DNA of 64,000 nt from Alistipes sp. (GTDB taxonomy: Bacteria > Bacteroidota > Bacteroidia > Bacteroidales > Rikenellaceae), in contig JAFQHI010000004.1 of NCBI GenBank assembly GCA_017398045.1, forward strand, positions 1 to 64,000, in the 5' to 3' direction. A program made the translations under genes and the position numbers. Below the pieces are notes generated by a model. The model searched no databases and had not been told where the DNA came from. It saw nothing but the letters and a program-made list of their open reading frames with translations. The first letter of the stretch is position 1, and every line of letters starts with the position of its first letter. Positions 9,345-17,720 of this stretch are shown in pieces.

Positions 9345-10469
9345 ATGAAATTTACTGTATCAAGTTCGGCTCTGCTTTCGCTGCTGGCCACGACCGGCAA
9401 GGTGATTAGCAACAAAAACACGCTTCCCATCCTCGACTATTTCCTTATGGAGCTTTCGGGTACGGAACTTAAGGTGACCGCTTCGGACCTCGAGACGACC
9501 CTCGTGGGTTCGATTCAGGTGGAGAGCGTGGAGAGCGAGGGTACGATTGCCGCCCCCGTGAAGCAGATGCTCGACTCGCTGAAGGAGTTCCCCGAACTGC
9601 CCCTCACCATCGAGGTAAACGATAAGAATTGGGAGATTAAGATTAGCTGGAAGAGCGGTTCGCTCTCGATCCCCGGTGCTTCGGCCGTGAGCTATCCCGC
9701 CGTGCCGCAGTTGCAGGCCGAGCGCAAGGAGCTGACGCTCGATGTTGATGTGTTGGTGAACGGTATCAACAAGACCATCTTCGCCACGGCCGACGACGAG
9801 TTGCGCCCCGTGATGAATGGTGTCTATCTGAACCTCCAGCCCGCATCGCTCACCTTCGTAGGTACGGATGCCCACAAGTTGGTGAAGTATGAGGCCGAGT
9901 GCGAGAATGAGGTATCGGCCGCCTTCATCCTGCCGAAGAAGCCCGCCAACCTGCTGAAGACGGTGTTGCTGAAGGAGGAGGATGCCATCACCGTATCGTT
10001 TGACTCGAAGAATGTCCGTTTCGAGTTGAAGAACCACACGCTCGTTTGCCGCCTGATTGAAGGCAACTACCCGAACTACAACGCCGTTATTCCGGCCGCC
10101 AACCCCAACAAGTTGCTCGTTGACCGCATCGAGCTGGTAAACGGTATTAAGCGTGTAGCTGTCTGCTCGAACCCGACGACCAACCTGATTCGTATGGATA
10201 TTGCCGACAACAAGATTACGCTCACGGCCCAGGATATCGACTTCTCGATGTCGGCCAACGAGACCATCTCGTGCAGCTACGAGGGCCTGCCCATGTCGAT
10301 TGGTTTCAAATCGACCTTCCTGGTGGAGATTCTCTCGAATGTCGATACGCCGACCGTGCTGATTGAGCTGGCCGACTCGACCCGTGCCGGTGTCTTCAAG
10401 CCCGTCTATGACGACAAGCAAAGCTCTTCGACGCTCATGCTGTTGATGCCGATGATGATTAACGCCTAA
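9345..10469 (+). CDS. dnaN: DNA polymerase III beta subunit (sliding clamp)
   Basis: The 374-residue protein matches the beta clamp along its whole length. It has three repeated clamp folds, starting MKFTVSSSALLSLLATTGKVISNKNTLPIL (only partly quoted by family: the NTLPIL stretch is diagnostic) and ending VYDDKQSSSTLMLLMPM, which is close to the universal MPMR terminus. The clamp encircles DNA and tethers the polymerase. dnaN starts 45 bases after the phosphorylase and is followed at once by an exonuclease gene, so a replication-linked transcript is likely. Confidence 0.97.
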   Translation: MKFTVSSSALLSLLATTGKVISNKNTLPILDYFLMELSGTELKVTASDLETTLVGSIQVESVESEGTIAAPVKQMLDSLKEFPELPLTIEVNDKNWEIKISWKSGSLSIPGASAVSYPAVPQLQAERKELTLDVDVLVNGINKTIFATADDELRPVMNGVYLNLQPASLTFVGTDAHKLVKYEAECENEVSAAFILPKKPANLLKTVLLKEEDAITVSFDSKNVRFELKNHTLVCRLIEGNYPNYNAVIPAANPNKLLVDRIELVNGIKRVAVCSNPTTNLIRMDIADNKITLTAQDIDFSMSANETISCSYEGLPMSIGFKSTFLVEILSNVDTPTVLIELADSTRAGVFKPVYDDKQSSSTLMLLMPMMINA

Positions 10470-10478
10470 CAGAAGCCG

Positions 10479-11252
10479 ATGAAGCTGAAATTGAAACGCC
10501 CGCTCGTCTTCTTTGACCTGGAGACGACGGGCGTCGATACGTCCAAGGACCGCATCGTCGAGATTTCGATGATTAAGGTGATGCCCGATGGCGAGGAGCT
10601 GACGCGCACCCGACGCATCAACCCCGAGATGCCCATTCCGCCCGAAGCGACGGCCGTACACGGCATCACGGACGAAGATGTCAAAGACCAACCCACCTTC
10701 CGCCAGGTGGCCAAGTCGTTGGCCCAATTCATTCAGGGGTGCGACTTCGGAGGGTTCAACTCGAATCGTTTCGATTTGCCCGTGCTGGTCGAGGAGTTCC
10801 TGCGCGTGGGGGTGGATGTCGATTTGAAGCGTCGCAAATTTGTCGATGTGCAGAACATCTTCCACAAGAAGGAGCAGCGCACGCTCGTGGCGGCCTATAA
10901 GTTCTACTGCGACAAGGACCTCACGGATGCCCACTCGGCCGAGGCCGACACCCGCGCCACCTACGAGGTGCTGTGCGCACAGTTGGACCGCTACGACGAT
11001 TTGGAGAACGATATCGACTTTCTGTCCGCATATTCCGAGCGCGACAAGGCGGCCGACTATGCCGGTCGCATCCTCTACAACGACAAGGGCGAGGAGGTCT
11101 TCGGATTTGGTAAATATCGCGGTCAGCAGGTCGAGGAGGTCTTCCGTCGCGAACCGAGCTACTACGCTTGGATGATGGAGGGAGATTTCCCGCTCTACAC
11201 CAAAAAAGTGATTACCGAAATCAGGATGCGTGGTAACGCCTCCAAAAAATAA
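10479..11252 (+). CDS. DnaQ-type 3'-5' exonuclease with ExoX-like C-terminus
   Basis: The 257-residue protein carries the three DEDDh exonuclease motifs: FFDLETTGVD (ExoI), FNSNRFDLPVLVEEF (ExoII) and HSAEADTRATYEV (ExoIII). A C-terminal DUF3820/ExoX-like module follows, with FGFGKYRGQQVEEV and YYAWMMEGDFP. It probably proofreads or trims DNA ends; whether it is the replicative epsilon subunit or an ExoX-like repair enzyme is open. It starts nine bases after dnaN and ends five bases before the LysM gene, which argues for one operon. Confidence 0.88.
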   Translation: MKLKLKRPLVFFDLETTGVDTSKDRIVEISMIKVMPDGEELTRTRRINPEMPIPPEATAVHGITDEDVKDQPTFRQVAKSLAQFIQGCDFGGFNSNRFDLPVLVEEFLRVGVDVDLKRRKFVDVQNIFHKKEQRTLVAAYKFYCDKDLTDAHSAEADTRATYEVLCAQLDRYDDLENDIDFLSAYSERDKAADYAGRILYNDKGEEVFGFGKYRGQQVEEVFRREPSYYAWMMEGDFPLYTKKVITEIRMRGNASKK

Positions 11253-11272
11253 AAACAATGTTGCAAATGGGT

Positions 11273-13123
11273 ATGAAACGCATTCTCGTTTTGCTTATGC
11301 TGGTGCTGTCGGTATGGAGTGCATCGGCCATCGAACGCTCGACGACCATTGTCTATATCAACGGCACGAAATTCTATATCCATGCGGTGGCGCAGGGCGA
11401 AACGCTCTATGCCCTTGCAAAGAGTTACGCCGTAAGCGAGGAGCTGATTAAGCAGCACAACCCCTCGGTGGAGGGTGGCCTGAAAGCCGGAGCGAAGCTC
11501 AAGATTCCCGTTTCGGTGGCACTCGATGCACCAGCTACGCCCGTCAATAAAAAGAAGCTGAAGAAGAACTTCACGACCCACTATGTCGTGAAGGGCGAGA
11601 CGCTTTACTCGATTGCCCGCCAATACGAAATCCCCGTCCAGACAATTCTGGAGGACAATCCGAAGATTGACCCCTCGCGTTTAAGCCTCGGACAGAAATT
11701 GTTGCTGCGCAAGAAGGCCATCGGACAAGGTTCTGAAGAGGAGATTCATGAAGAGCTGACCGAGTATGCCGAGCAGTTAAGCAGCGTCACCGATGGCGAC
11801 GACTACTACGTGGTGCAGAAGGGCGATACCTTCTACGCGCTCTCGAAGCGTTTCAGCATCGACGAGAAGCAACTCTCGGAGCTTAATGGCGGACTGAAGG
11901 CGGCCGATTTGAAGGCCGGAGCGATGATTCGCGTGCCGGCCCGGAGCATCGAACCCGCGGAGGAGGAGCCGATTGCAGCGACAACACCGCTGGAAGAAAC
12001 GCAAGAGGAGCAACAGGTAAAGCCGGCCGAGAAGCTCGTGATTGATTTTCGCGCAGCCTGCAACTGCGACCCGTTGAAGGTTTCGCTCCTGCTCCCGATG
12101 ACCTCAAAAGGGCGGCCGAGTGCCAACTATTTGGAGTTCTACCAGGGATTCCTGCTCGGTTTGGATTCGCTCAAAACCAAGAAGGGCTACTCGATTGACC
12201 TCGACCTTTACGACACGAAACGCGACCCCGAAGAGGTGCGTGCCATCCTCGACGAGGAGCGTTTCCGTCGTTCGCAACTCGTCGTAGGCCCCGTCTATGA
12301 GGAGGAGATGGAGGAGGTCGTGAAGTTTGCCGAAGAGAAGCAGATTCCCGTCGTGTCGCCCCTGGCGCATATGACCCGCGTGGAGAGCGACGTCCTCTTT
12401 TTGATGGCTCCCGACCCGACGCAGAAGTATGCCAAGGCGGCCAATCTCATCGACGAGGGCAAGAGCGTTACGCTTATCTACACCGAATCGACCGATAAAG
12501 AGTTCGAGCAGGAGATGCTCACTCTGCTCGGTGAAACGCCCTACAAGCGACACGAGTACAAATACCTGCACCCTTCATTTAAGGTGAAGGAGGGCGAGCT
12601 GCATCCGAGCGACCTCACTCCGCTTCTGGACAACGAAAACGACAACCTCTTTATCATCCTTTCGGATAACGAGATTGACGTGGACCGCGTGTTGGCCGCC
12701 CTGGCTTCGGCCGATACGAACCTGCGCGCCCGTTCGCTTGGCTCACCGAAATATGCCGTGTTGGGCAACGCACGCTGGAATCGCTATCAGAATATCGACC
12801 GTTCGATTTTCTTCAAGAATCGCATCACCTTCTTCTCGACCTACCACGCCAAGCGCGACTCGGGGCGGATTGTTGCTTTCGACCGCGCCTATCTGCGTGC
12901 CTTCGGGTCACTGCCCTCGCTCTATGCCTATCGTGGCTACGATGCAGCGATGATTTTTGTGGATGGAATGTTCAACGACATCGAATACGATATGGAGGAC
13001 CGTCGTTACGCTCCGCTGCAAACCATCTATCGTTTCTCGCAGGAGGAGGAGCATAAGAACCACCGCAACAGCGACTGGATGCGCGTGAATTACAACTCCG
13101 ATTTCACGATTACGATTGAATAG
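11273..13123 (+). CDS. LysM-repeat protein fused to a type 1 periplasmic-binding domain
   Basis: A signal peptide (MKRILVLLMLVLSVWSASA) is followed by three LysM modules: FYIHAVAQGETLYALAK, HYVVKGETLYSIARQYEIP and YYVVQKGDTFYALSKRF. These modules usually bind peptidoglycan. After an acidic linker comes a domain starting KVSLLLPM that resembles periplasmic-binding proteins of the LivJ/LpoA type (YLEFYQGFLLGLDSL, VVGPVYEEEMEEV). The architecture suggests a periplasmic cell wall-associated protein, perhaps with a role like that of LpoA in activating wall synthases; that is inference. Start codons at 11258, 11267 and 11273 are all possible; 11273 gives the tidy signal peptide. Confidence 0.87.
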   Translation: MKRILVLLMLVLSVWSASAIERSTTIVYINGTKFYIHAVAQGETLYALAKSYAVSEELIKQHNPSVEGGLKAGAKLKIPVSVALDAPATPVNKKKLKKNFTTHYVVKGETLYSIARQYEIPVQTILEDNPKIDPSRLSLGQKLLLRKKAIGQGSEEEIHEELTEYAEQLSSVTDGDDYYVVQKGDTFYALSKRFSIDEKQLSELNGGLKAADLKAGAMIRVPARSIEPAEEEPIAATTPLEETQEEQQVKPAEKLVIDFRAACNCDPLKVSLLLPMTSKGRPSANYLEFYQGFLLGLDSLKTKKGYSIDLDLYDTKRDPEEVRAILDEERFRRSQLVVGPVYEEEMEEVVKFAEEKQIPVVSPLAHMTRVESDVLFLMAPDPTQKYAKAANLIDEGKSVTLIYTESTDKEFEQEMLTLLGETPYKRHEYKYLHPSFKVKEGELHPSDLTPLLDNENDNLFIILSDNEIDVDRVLAALASADTNLRARSLGSPKYAVLGNARWNRYQNIDRSIFFKNRITFFSTYHAKRDSGRIVAFDRAYLRAFGSLPSLYAYRGYDAAMIFVDGMFNDIEYDMEDRRYAPLQTIYRFSQEEEHKNHRNSDWMRVNYNSDFTITIE

Positions 13124-13131
13124 TGAAGGTT

Positions 13132-13776
13132 ATGGCAAACATTCCGAGCGGGATTCCCGAAAAGACCATCGAGCGATTGAGCGAGTATCGTCGCACCCTT
13201 CTTGCGTGCAGCAAGCAGGGCATTACGCACATCTTCTCGCACGTCCTGGCCGGCATCCACGGCATCACGGCCGTGCAGGTCAGACGCGATTTGATGCTTA
13301 TCGGCTTTTCGAGCGATACAAAGAAGGGCTACGATGTCGAGGTGCTGATTGACTACATCAGCCGCATTCTCGACAGCGAAACGCCCATCAACATCGCTAT
13401 TCTCGGCATGGGTCACCTGGGCCAGGCCATCACCAAATATTTCAACAGCAAGGGGCTGAAGCTAAAGATTACCGCCGCCTTCGATATCGACCCTGCGAAG
13501 GTGGGGCAGGAGATTGACGGTATTCCCTGCTACCACATGAACGACTTCGAGCAGAAGGCCGAGGAGTTGGACCTCACGATGGTGGTTGTCTCGTCACCTA
13601 CGAAGGTGGCTCCGAGTCTGGTGGTGCCAATCATCAACGCCGGTATTCGGGGTGTGCTGAACTTCACCTCTACGCCGCTCAACTTCCCGCAGGGCATCGT
13701 GGTCGAGAACTACGACATCACGACCCTCTTGGAGAAGGTGGCCTATTTTGTCAAGGAGAGCGATTTGAATGCATAA
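13132..13776 (+). CDS. rex: Redox-sensing transcriptional repressor Rex
   Basis: The protein has an N-terminal winged helix (IPEKTIERLSEYRRTLL, with THIFSHVLAGIHGITAVQVRRDL as recognition region split over family motifs) and a Rossmann domain with the NAD(H) loop ILGMGHLGQAI. Rex senses the NADH/NAD ratio and represses fermentative and respiratory genes when NAD is high. At 214 residues the length is normal. A GTG at 13123 overlaps the stop of the LysM gene, but the ATG at 13132 (MANIPSGIPEKT) looks better. The next gene starts at or overlaps its stop codon. Confidence 0.95.
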   Translation: MANIPSGIPEKTIERLSEYRRTLLACSKQGITHIFSHVLAGIHGITAVQVRRDLMLIGFSSDTKKGYDVEVLIDYISRILDSETPINIAILGMGHLGQAITKYFNSKGLKLKITAAFDIDPAKVGQEIDGIPCYHMNDFEQKAEELDLTMVVVSSPTKVAPSLVVPIINAGIRGVLNFTSTPLNFPQGIVVENYDITTLLEKVAYFVKESDLNA

Positions 13777-13780
13777 CGCC

Positions 13781-14344
13781 ATGCAGATACTCCACGGCAC
13801 AGCGACTTTTCCGCGCGACCGCGTTGCGGCCGTAACGGTCGGCTCGTTCGATGGGGTGCATCGGGGTCACCAAGCCCTGCTTCGTGCGCTCCGAGAAGAG
13901 GCCGACCGATTGGGTGGAGTTGCCGTGGTGGTCAGCTTCGACCCGCACCCGCGCGTTGCATTAGGACGAGGCGAGGGGCTGAAGCTCTTGACCGACACGG
14001 AGGAGAAGGCCACCTTGTTGGCTGCCTACGGGGTCGATTATTTGGTGGTGATGCACTTCGACGAGGCCTTTTCACGTATGAGCGGAGCTACGTTCGTCAG
14101 CTCGATTTTGATGGAGCAGATAGGGGCTAAATCGCTCATTGTGGGCTACAACCATCGTTTCGGCCACGACCGCATTACCGCAAACGAACTGCACATCGAG
14201 GGACTGGAAATCGTATGTGTCGAGCGATGCGAGGTCGAGGGGCGCAAAGTCAGCTCTTCGGAGATTCGCCGACTCCTTGCCGAGGGCAACAACACAGCGG
14301 CCGAACGTCTCTTGGGTCATAGCATAAACCGATTAAAACAATGA
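13781..14344 (+). CDS. FAD synthetase (RibF N-terminal half only)
   Basis: The protein matches the FMN adenylyltransferase half of RibF: VGSFDGVHRGHQALL (nucleotidyl transferase HxGH motif), VVSFDPHPR, VGYNHRFGHDR and VSSSEIRRLL. It ends at LLGHSINRLKQ, exactly where the riboflavin kinase domain begins in normal RibF proteins of about 310 residues. The stop is followed directly by the overlapping thioesterase, and no kinase remnant or frameshift is visible, so this looks like a clean one-domain enzyme of about 188 residues. An upstream ATG at 13769 overlaps rex; I prefer 13781 (MQILHG). Confidence 0.88.
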   Translation: MQILHGTATFPRDRVAAVTVGSFDGVHRGHQALLRALREEADRLGGVAVVVSFDPHPRVALGRGEGLKLLTDTEEKATLLAAYGVDYLVVMHFDEAFSRMSGATFVSSILMEQIGAKSLIVGYNHRFGHDRITANELHIEGLEIVCVERCEVEGRKVSSSEIRRLLAEGNNTAAERLLGHSINRLKQ

Positions 14345-14754
14345 TACAACACGATTGCAAAATACGGGTCTGGTATTGCGATACGGACCAGATGGGCATT
14401 GTTCACCATTCGAATTATATCCGCTACTACGAGGAGGCACGCAGCGATTTTCTGCGAGCGTTGGGACTTTCCTATGCCGAGGTGGAGCGTCGCGGCCTGA
14501 TGATGCCGATTTTGGAGGTGCAATCCAAATACCGCCGTGCGATTCGCTACGATGAGGAGGTCACGGTGCGCATCATGCTGAAGGAGCTGCCCTCGACCCG
14601 CATCAACTTCTTCTACGAGGTCTATAATGCCGAGGGGCTTTTGATGAATACGGGCATGACCCAGCTGGGCTTTATGCACAGCGAAACACGCCGCCCCTGC
14701 CGTTGCCCCGAGTGGTTCCTGGAGATTCTGCGCGGCCACGACACGGAGGAGTAA
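14341..14754 (+). CDS. Acyl-CoA thioesterase, 4HBT/YbgC family
   Basis: The 137-residue hotdog-fold protein has the 4-hydroxybenzoyl-CoA thioesterase signature WYCDTDQMGIVHHSNYIRYYEEAR, split here as DTDQMGIVHHSNY with the catalytic Asp. Such enzymes hydrolyse short- or medium-chain acyl-CoA in the cytosol. Its ATG overlaps the stop of the FAD synthetase by four bases (ATGA), so translation is coupled. It is the last gene of the dnaN-rex series before a strong terminator. Confidence 0.92.
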   Translation: MIQHDCKIRVWYCDTDQMGIVHHSNYIRYYEEARSDFLRALGLSYAEVERRGLMMPILEVQSKYRRAIRYDEEVTVRIMLKELPSTRINFFYEVYNAEGLLMNTGMTQLGFMHSETRRPCRCPEWFLEILRGHDTEE

Positions 14755-14756
14755 AA

Positions 14757-14882
14757 GGGTCACTAAAGGAAACTAAAGGAAACTAAAGGCAACTAAAGGA
14801 GATTAAAGGTTGCCAAAGGCCTGCGCCCAACCCCTTTCAGCCCCCTTCAATCGCCCTTAATAACCCTTAATCACCCTTAATA
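14757..14882. repeat. Intergenic TTAAAGG / CCCTTAA repeat tract
   Basis: The left part has four or more near-copies of AACTAAAGG; the right part has three copies of CCCTTAAT(A/C). Each half reads as the reverse complement of the other in style. Similar tracts occur at 36831-36945, 43455-43490 and 59478-59580. Confidence 0.6.
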
Positions 14883-14918
14883 AAAAATGCCCCGACCAAA
14901 CCATGGTCGGGGCATTTT
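14883..14918. terminator. Bidirectional terminator between thioesterase and htpG
   Basis: AAATGCCCCGACCA pairs with TGGTCGGGGCATTT around a five-base loop, flanked by A-rich and T-rich sides. It serves two convergent genes. Confidence 0.85.
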
Positions 14919-14938
14919 CATCATCGTACTAAATCGGC

Positions 14939-16999
14939 CTATTGCTCAATCAGCGAAATGGAACGCTGGATAAAGTCCGTGAGCGATTTGCCCTTCAGCA
15001 TGCCGTTCGAGAGCAGGGCCAGGTCGATAATCTGCTTCACGAGTTTGTTCTCCGAGCCAATCGCCTTCAGTCGCTCGTTGCGCTCATCACGCAGCTCGAC
15101 CACCTTCTTCGAAAGCTCCTCACGCATCGACTTCTCCTCGCTCGTCAGCTCCTCCTCTTTCTTGCCCTTTACGACCTCCTCGAAGCGGTTCTCCTCCGCC
15201 ACGGCAGCGTCAATCTTCTTGGTCATCGTGCGCAGACGCTCACCATACGACTTCTCGACCTGCTCCAGGATGTGAATCACAATGGGGTGGTTGCCATTGA
15301 CGGCAATCGTAAAGTTGTCGGGCATCTGGCCGTAGAATTGGCTCATGCCACCGCCACCCATGCGGGCCATCTCCTTCATACGACGCATAAACTCGTTCTG
15401 CGTAATCACCACGGGAGCCTCGTCGGCAGCCATGGCCTCGAACGAGATGTGGTAGTTAATCTGCTCATCTGCGGGCATCTGGCTCTCAAATACGGGGGTC
15501 AGCAACTCCTGCTGGGCCGTCGTGAGGGTCATCGTCAGCTGCTCCTCCTTCTGAATCAATTTCTCAATCACATCGCTATCGACACGCACAAAGCGGGTCT
15601 TCTCATTCTTCTGCTCGTACCAATTCACATAGTGGTTATCGAGCTGACCGTTCATCTCCAGCACATCGTACCCCTTCTGCTTGGCCGCCTCGACAAAGGC
15701 GTGTTTCTCGTTTACGTCATCCACGTAGAGCAGAATCAGCTCCTTGTTCTTGTCCGTCTGCTGCTCCTTGACCTTCTCGGTGTACTCCTTGGCGGTGAAA
15801 TAGTTGCCCTCGATGTTCTTCCAGAGCATGAAATCCTGCGCCTTTTCGGCAAATTTCTCATCCGTGAGGATGCCGTACTGGATGAAGACCTTCAAATCAT
15901 CCCACTTCTGCTCATAGTCCGTGCGCATCGTCTTGAACAGCTCTTGCAGGCGGTCGGCCACCTTGCGGGTGATGTAGTTCGAAATCTTCTTCACATTGGG
16001 GTCGCTTTGCAGGTAGCTGCGCGAGACATTGAGCGGAATATCGGGCGAGTCGATCACACCATGCAACAGCGTGAGGTACTCCGGCACGATGCCCTCGACC
16101 TGGTCCGTGACATAGACCTGGTTGCAGTAGAGCTGAATCTTGTTCTTCTGAATCTCGAAGTTGTTGTGAATCTTCGGGAAATAGAGAATACCCGTCAGGT
16201 TGAAGGGGTAGTCGATATTCAGGTGAATCGAGAACAGCGGCTCCTCCGACATGGGGTAGAGTTCGCTGTAAAACTCCTTGTACTGCTCCTCGGTAATCTC
16301 GGAGGGCATACGGGTCCAGAGCGGCTCGATGTTGTTAATCACGTTGTCCTTCTCCGTGTCCTGATACTTGCCATCCTTCCACTCCTTGACCTTGCCAAAG
16401 ACGATGGGTACGGGCAGGAAGCGGCAATATTTCTTCAAAAGGCCCTCAATGGTCGCGCTCTCGGCATACTCTTTCATCTCCTCCGAGAGGTGCAGCACGA
16501 TTTGCGTACCGCGCTCGAGCTTCTCCTCCAGCTCCTCCATCTCGAACTCGGGCGTACCCGTGCAGCTCCAATGCACCGACTTGGCCTCCTCGCGGTAGGA
16601 CTGCGAGAAAATCTCCACCTTGTCCGAGACCATGAACGACGAGTAGAAGCCCAAACCGAAGTGGCCGATGATGGCCTGGTCCTGATACTTGGCCATAAAC
16701 TCCTCGGCACCCGAGAAGGCGATTTGGTTGATGTAGCGGTCCACCTCGTCGGCCGTCATACCGATACCGTGGTCACGAATCGTCAGGATGCGCTTCTCGG
16801 TATCGACCTCCACCTCGACCTTCAGGTCGCCCGTCTCGCCCTGCCATGCGCCCTTCGACGAGAGCGTGCGCAACTTCTGCGAGGCATCGACGGCATTCGA
16901 AATCAGCTCGCGCAGGAAAATCTCGTGGTCCGAATACAAAAACTTTTTAATGACCGGAAAGATATTTTCCGTAGTCACTCCAATGGTTCCGTTTCTCAT
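14939..16999 (-). CDS. htpG: Molecular chaperone HtpG (Hsp90)
   Basis: The 686-residue Hsp90 starts with the typical GTIGVTTENIFPVIKKFLYS. The ATPase domain shows ELISNAVDAS, DHGIGMTADEV and GHFGLGFYSSFMV (GHKL fold). Middle-domain markers such as LNVSRSYLQSD follow, and the C-terminal dimer domain ends in ALLSNGMLKGKSLTDF. It acts as an ATP-driven cytosolic chaperone. It is transcribed alone, ending in the shared terminator at 14883-14918. Confidence 0.98.
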   Translation of the reverse strand: MRNGTIGVTTENIFPVIKKFLYSDHEIFLRELISNAVDASQKLRTLSSKGAWQGETGDLKVEVEVDTEKRILTIRDHGIGMTADEVDRYINQIAFSGAEEFMAKYQDQAIIGHFGLGFYSSFMVSDKVEIFSQSYREEAKSVHWSCTGTPEFEMEELEEKLERGTQIVLHLSEEMKEYAESATIEGLLKKYCRFLPVPIVFGKVKEWKDGKYQDTEKDNVINNIEPLWTRMPSEITEEQYKEFYSELYPMSEEPLFSIHLNIDYPFNLTGILYFPKIHNNFEIQKNKIQLYCNQVYVTDQVEGIVPEYLTLLHGVIDSPDIPLNVSRSYLQSDPNVKKISNYITRKVADRLQELFKTMRTDYEQKWDDLKVFIQYGILTDEKFAEKAQDFMLWKNIEGNYFTAKEYTEKVKEQQTDKNKELILLYVDDVNEKHAFVEAAKQKGYDVLEMNGQLDNHYVNWYEQKNEKTRFVRVDSDVIEKLIQKEEQLTMTLTTAQQELLTPVFESQMPADEQINYHISFEAMAADEAPVVITQNEFMRRMKEMARMGGGGMSQFYGQMPDNFTIAVNGNHPIVIHILEQVEKSYGERLRTMTKKIDAAVAEENRFEEVVKGKKEEELTSEEKSMREELSKKVVELRDERNERLKAIGSENKLVKQIIDLALLSNGMLKGKSLTDFIQRSISLIEQ

Positions 17000-17114
17000 A
17001 TTTTTTTGTGTTTTGTTGTTTGCGTTTTCTCGTTTCTTTCCAGCAAAGGGTGTGCCACACGGTTTTTTCTGCCATTCTGTCGGTCGTGGGTAACATCGAA
17101 GCCGAAAATTATAC

Positions 17115-17122
17115 TATCTTTG
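17115..17122 (+). promoter_or_regulatory. Promoter -7 box (TATCTTTG) of nitroreductase
   Basis: A perfect TAnnTTTG box sits 30 bases before the nitroreductase ATG at 17153. Confidence 0.55.
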
Positions 17123-17152
17123 CCCACATAGAACCAATAAAAGCGATACAAG

Positions 17153-17671
17153 ATGGATTTTTTGCAATTGGCAAAACGGCGATACGCCTGCCGTAAATAC
17201 ACCGACCGCAAGGTCGAGCGCGAGCAGTTGATGCAGATTTTGGAGGCGGGGCGCGTGGCCCCCACGGGAGCCAACCGACAACCGCAACGAATCGTTGTGG
17301 TCGAGTCGAAAGAGGGCATGGAGCGACTTGCACGCTGTACGCGCGACTTTGGCGCACCGCTTGCCTTTATCATCTGTGCCGACACCACGGAGGTATGGCG
17401 ACGCAAATACGACGGAAAGGAGATTTCGGACATCGACGCATCGATTGTCACCGACCACATGATGCTCGAAGCCGCCTCGCTGGGGCTGGATTCGCTTTGG
17501 ATATGTATGTTCAAGCCCGAGGCTGTGCGTGAGGAGTTCGGACTGCCGGAGCATATCGTACCGGTCAATATCCTGCTGGTCGGTTATGGGGATGGTGCGC
17601 CTGCCTCGCCCGACCGCCACGACGAGATGCGAAAGCCGCTCGAAGAGACCATCTTTTGGGAGCAATTTTAG
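17153..17671 (+). CDS. Nitroreductase family flavoprotein
   Basis: The 172-residue FMN-dependent oxidoreductase of the nitroreductase superfamily has the N-terminal phosphate/FMN site RRYACRKYTDRKV, the GRVAPTGANRQPQR motif, and the mid-protein MMLEAASLGLDSLWI with C-terminal LLVGYGDG. Natural substrates of these NAD(P)H-dependent enzymes are usually unknown. Length is at the short end of the family. It is transcribed alone and faces the YhhN gene. Confidence 0.92.
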   Translation: MDFLQLAKRRYACRKYTDRKVEREQLMQILEAGRVAPTGANRQPQRIVVVESKEGMERLARCTRDFGAPLAFIICADTTEVWRRKYDGKEISDIDASIVTDHMMLEAASLGLDSLWICMFKPEAVREEFGLPEHIVPVNILLVGYGDGAPASPDRHDEMRKPLEETIFWEQF

Positions 17672-17695
17672 ATGCTGACATTTTGACAGAAAAAA

Positions 17696-17720
17696 AACGG
17701 GAGGCCTTACACTTCCCGTT
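17696..17720 (-). terminator. Terminator overlapping the YhhN stop codon
   Basis: On the minus strand AACGGGA (17720-17714) pairs with TCCCGTT (17702-17696), followed by a run of eight T. The stop codon (17709-17707) is in the loop. Confidence 0.6.

Noticed and set aside
14942-17131. A 729-residue open frame on the plus strand opposite htpG
   Set aside because: It is a shadow of htpG. The composition is Leu/His/Arg-rich with no family features, while the minus-strand frame is a full Hsp90.
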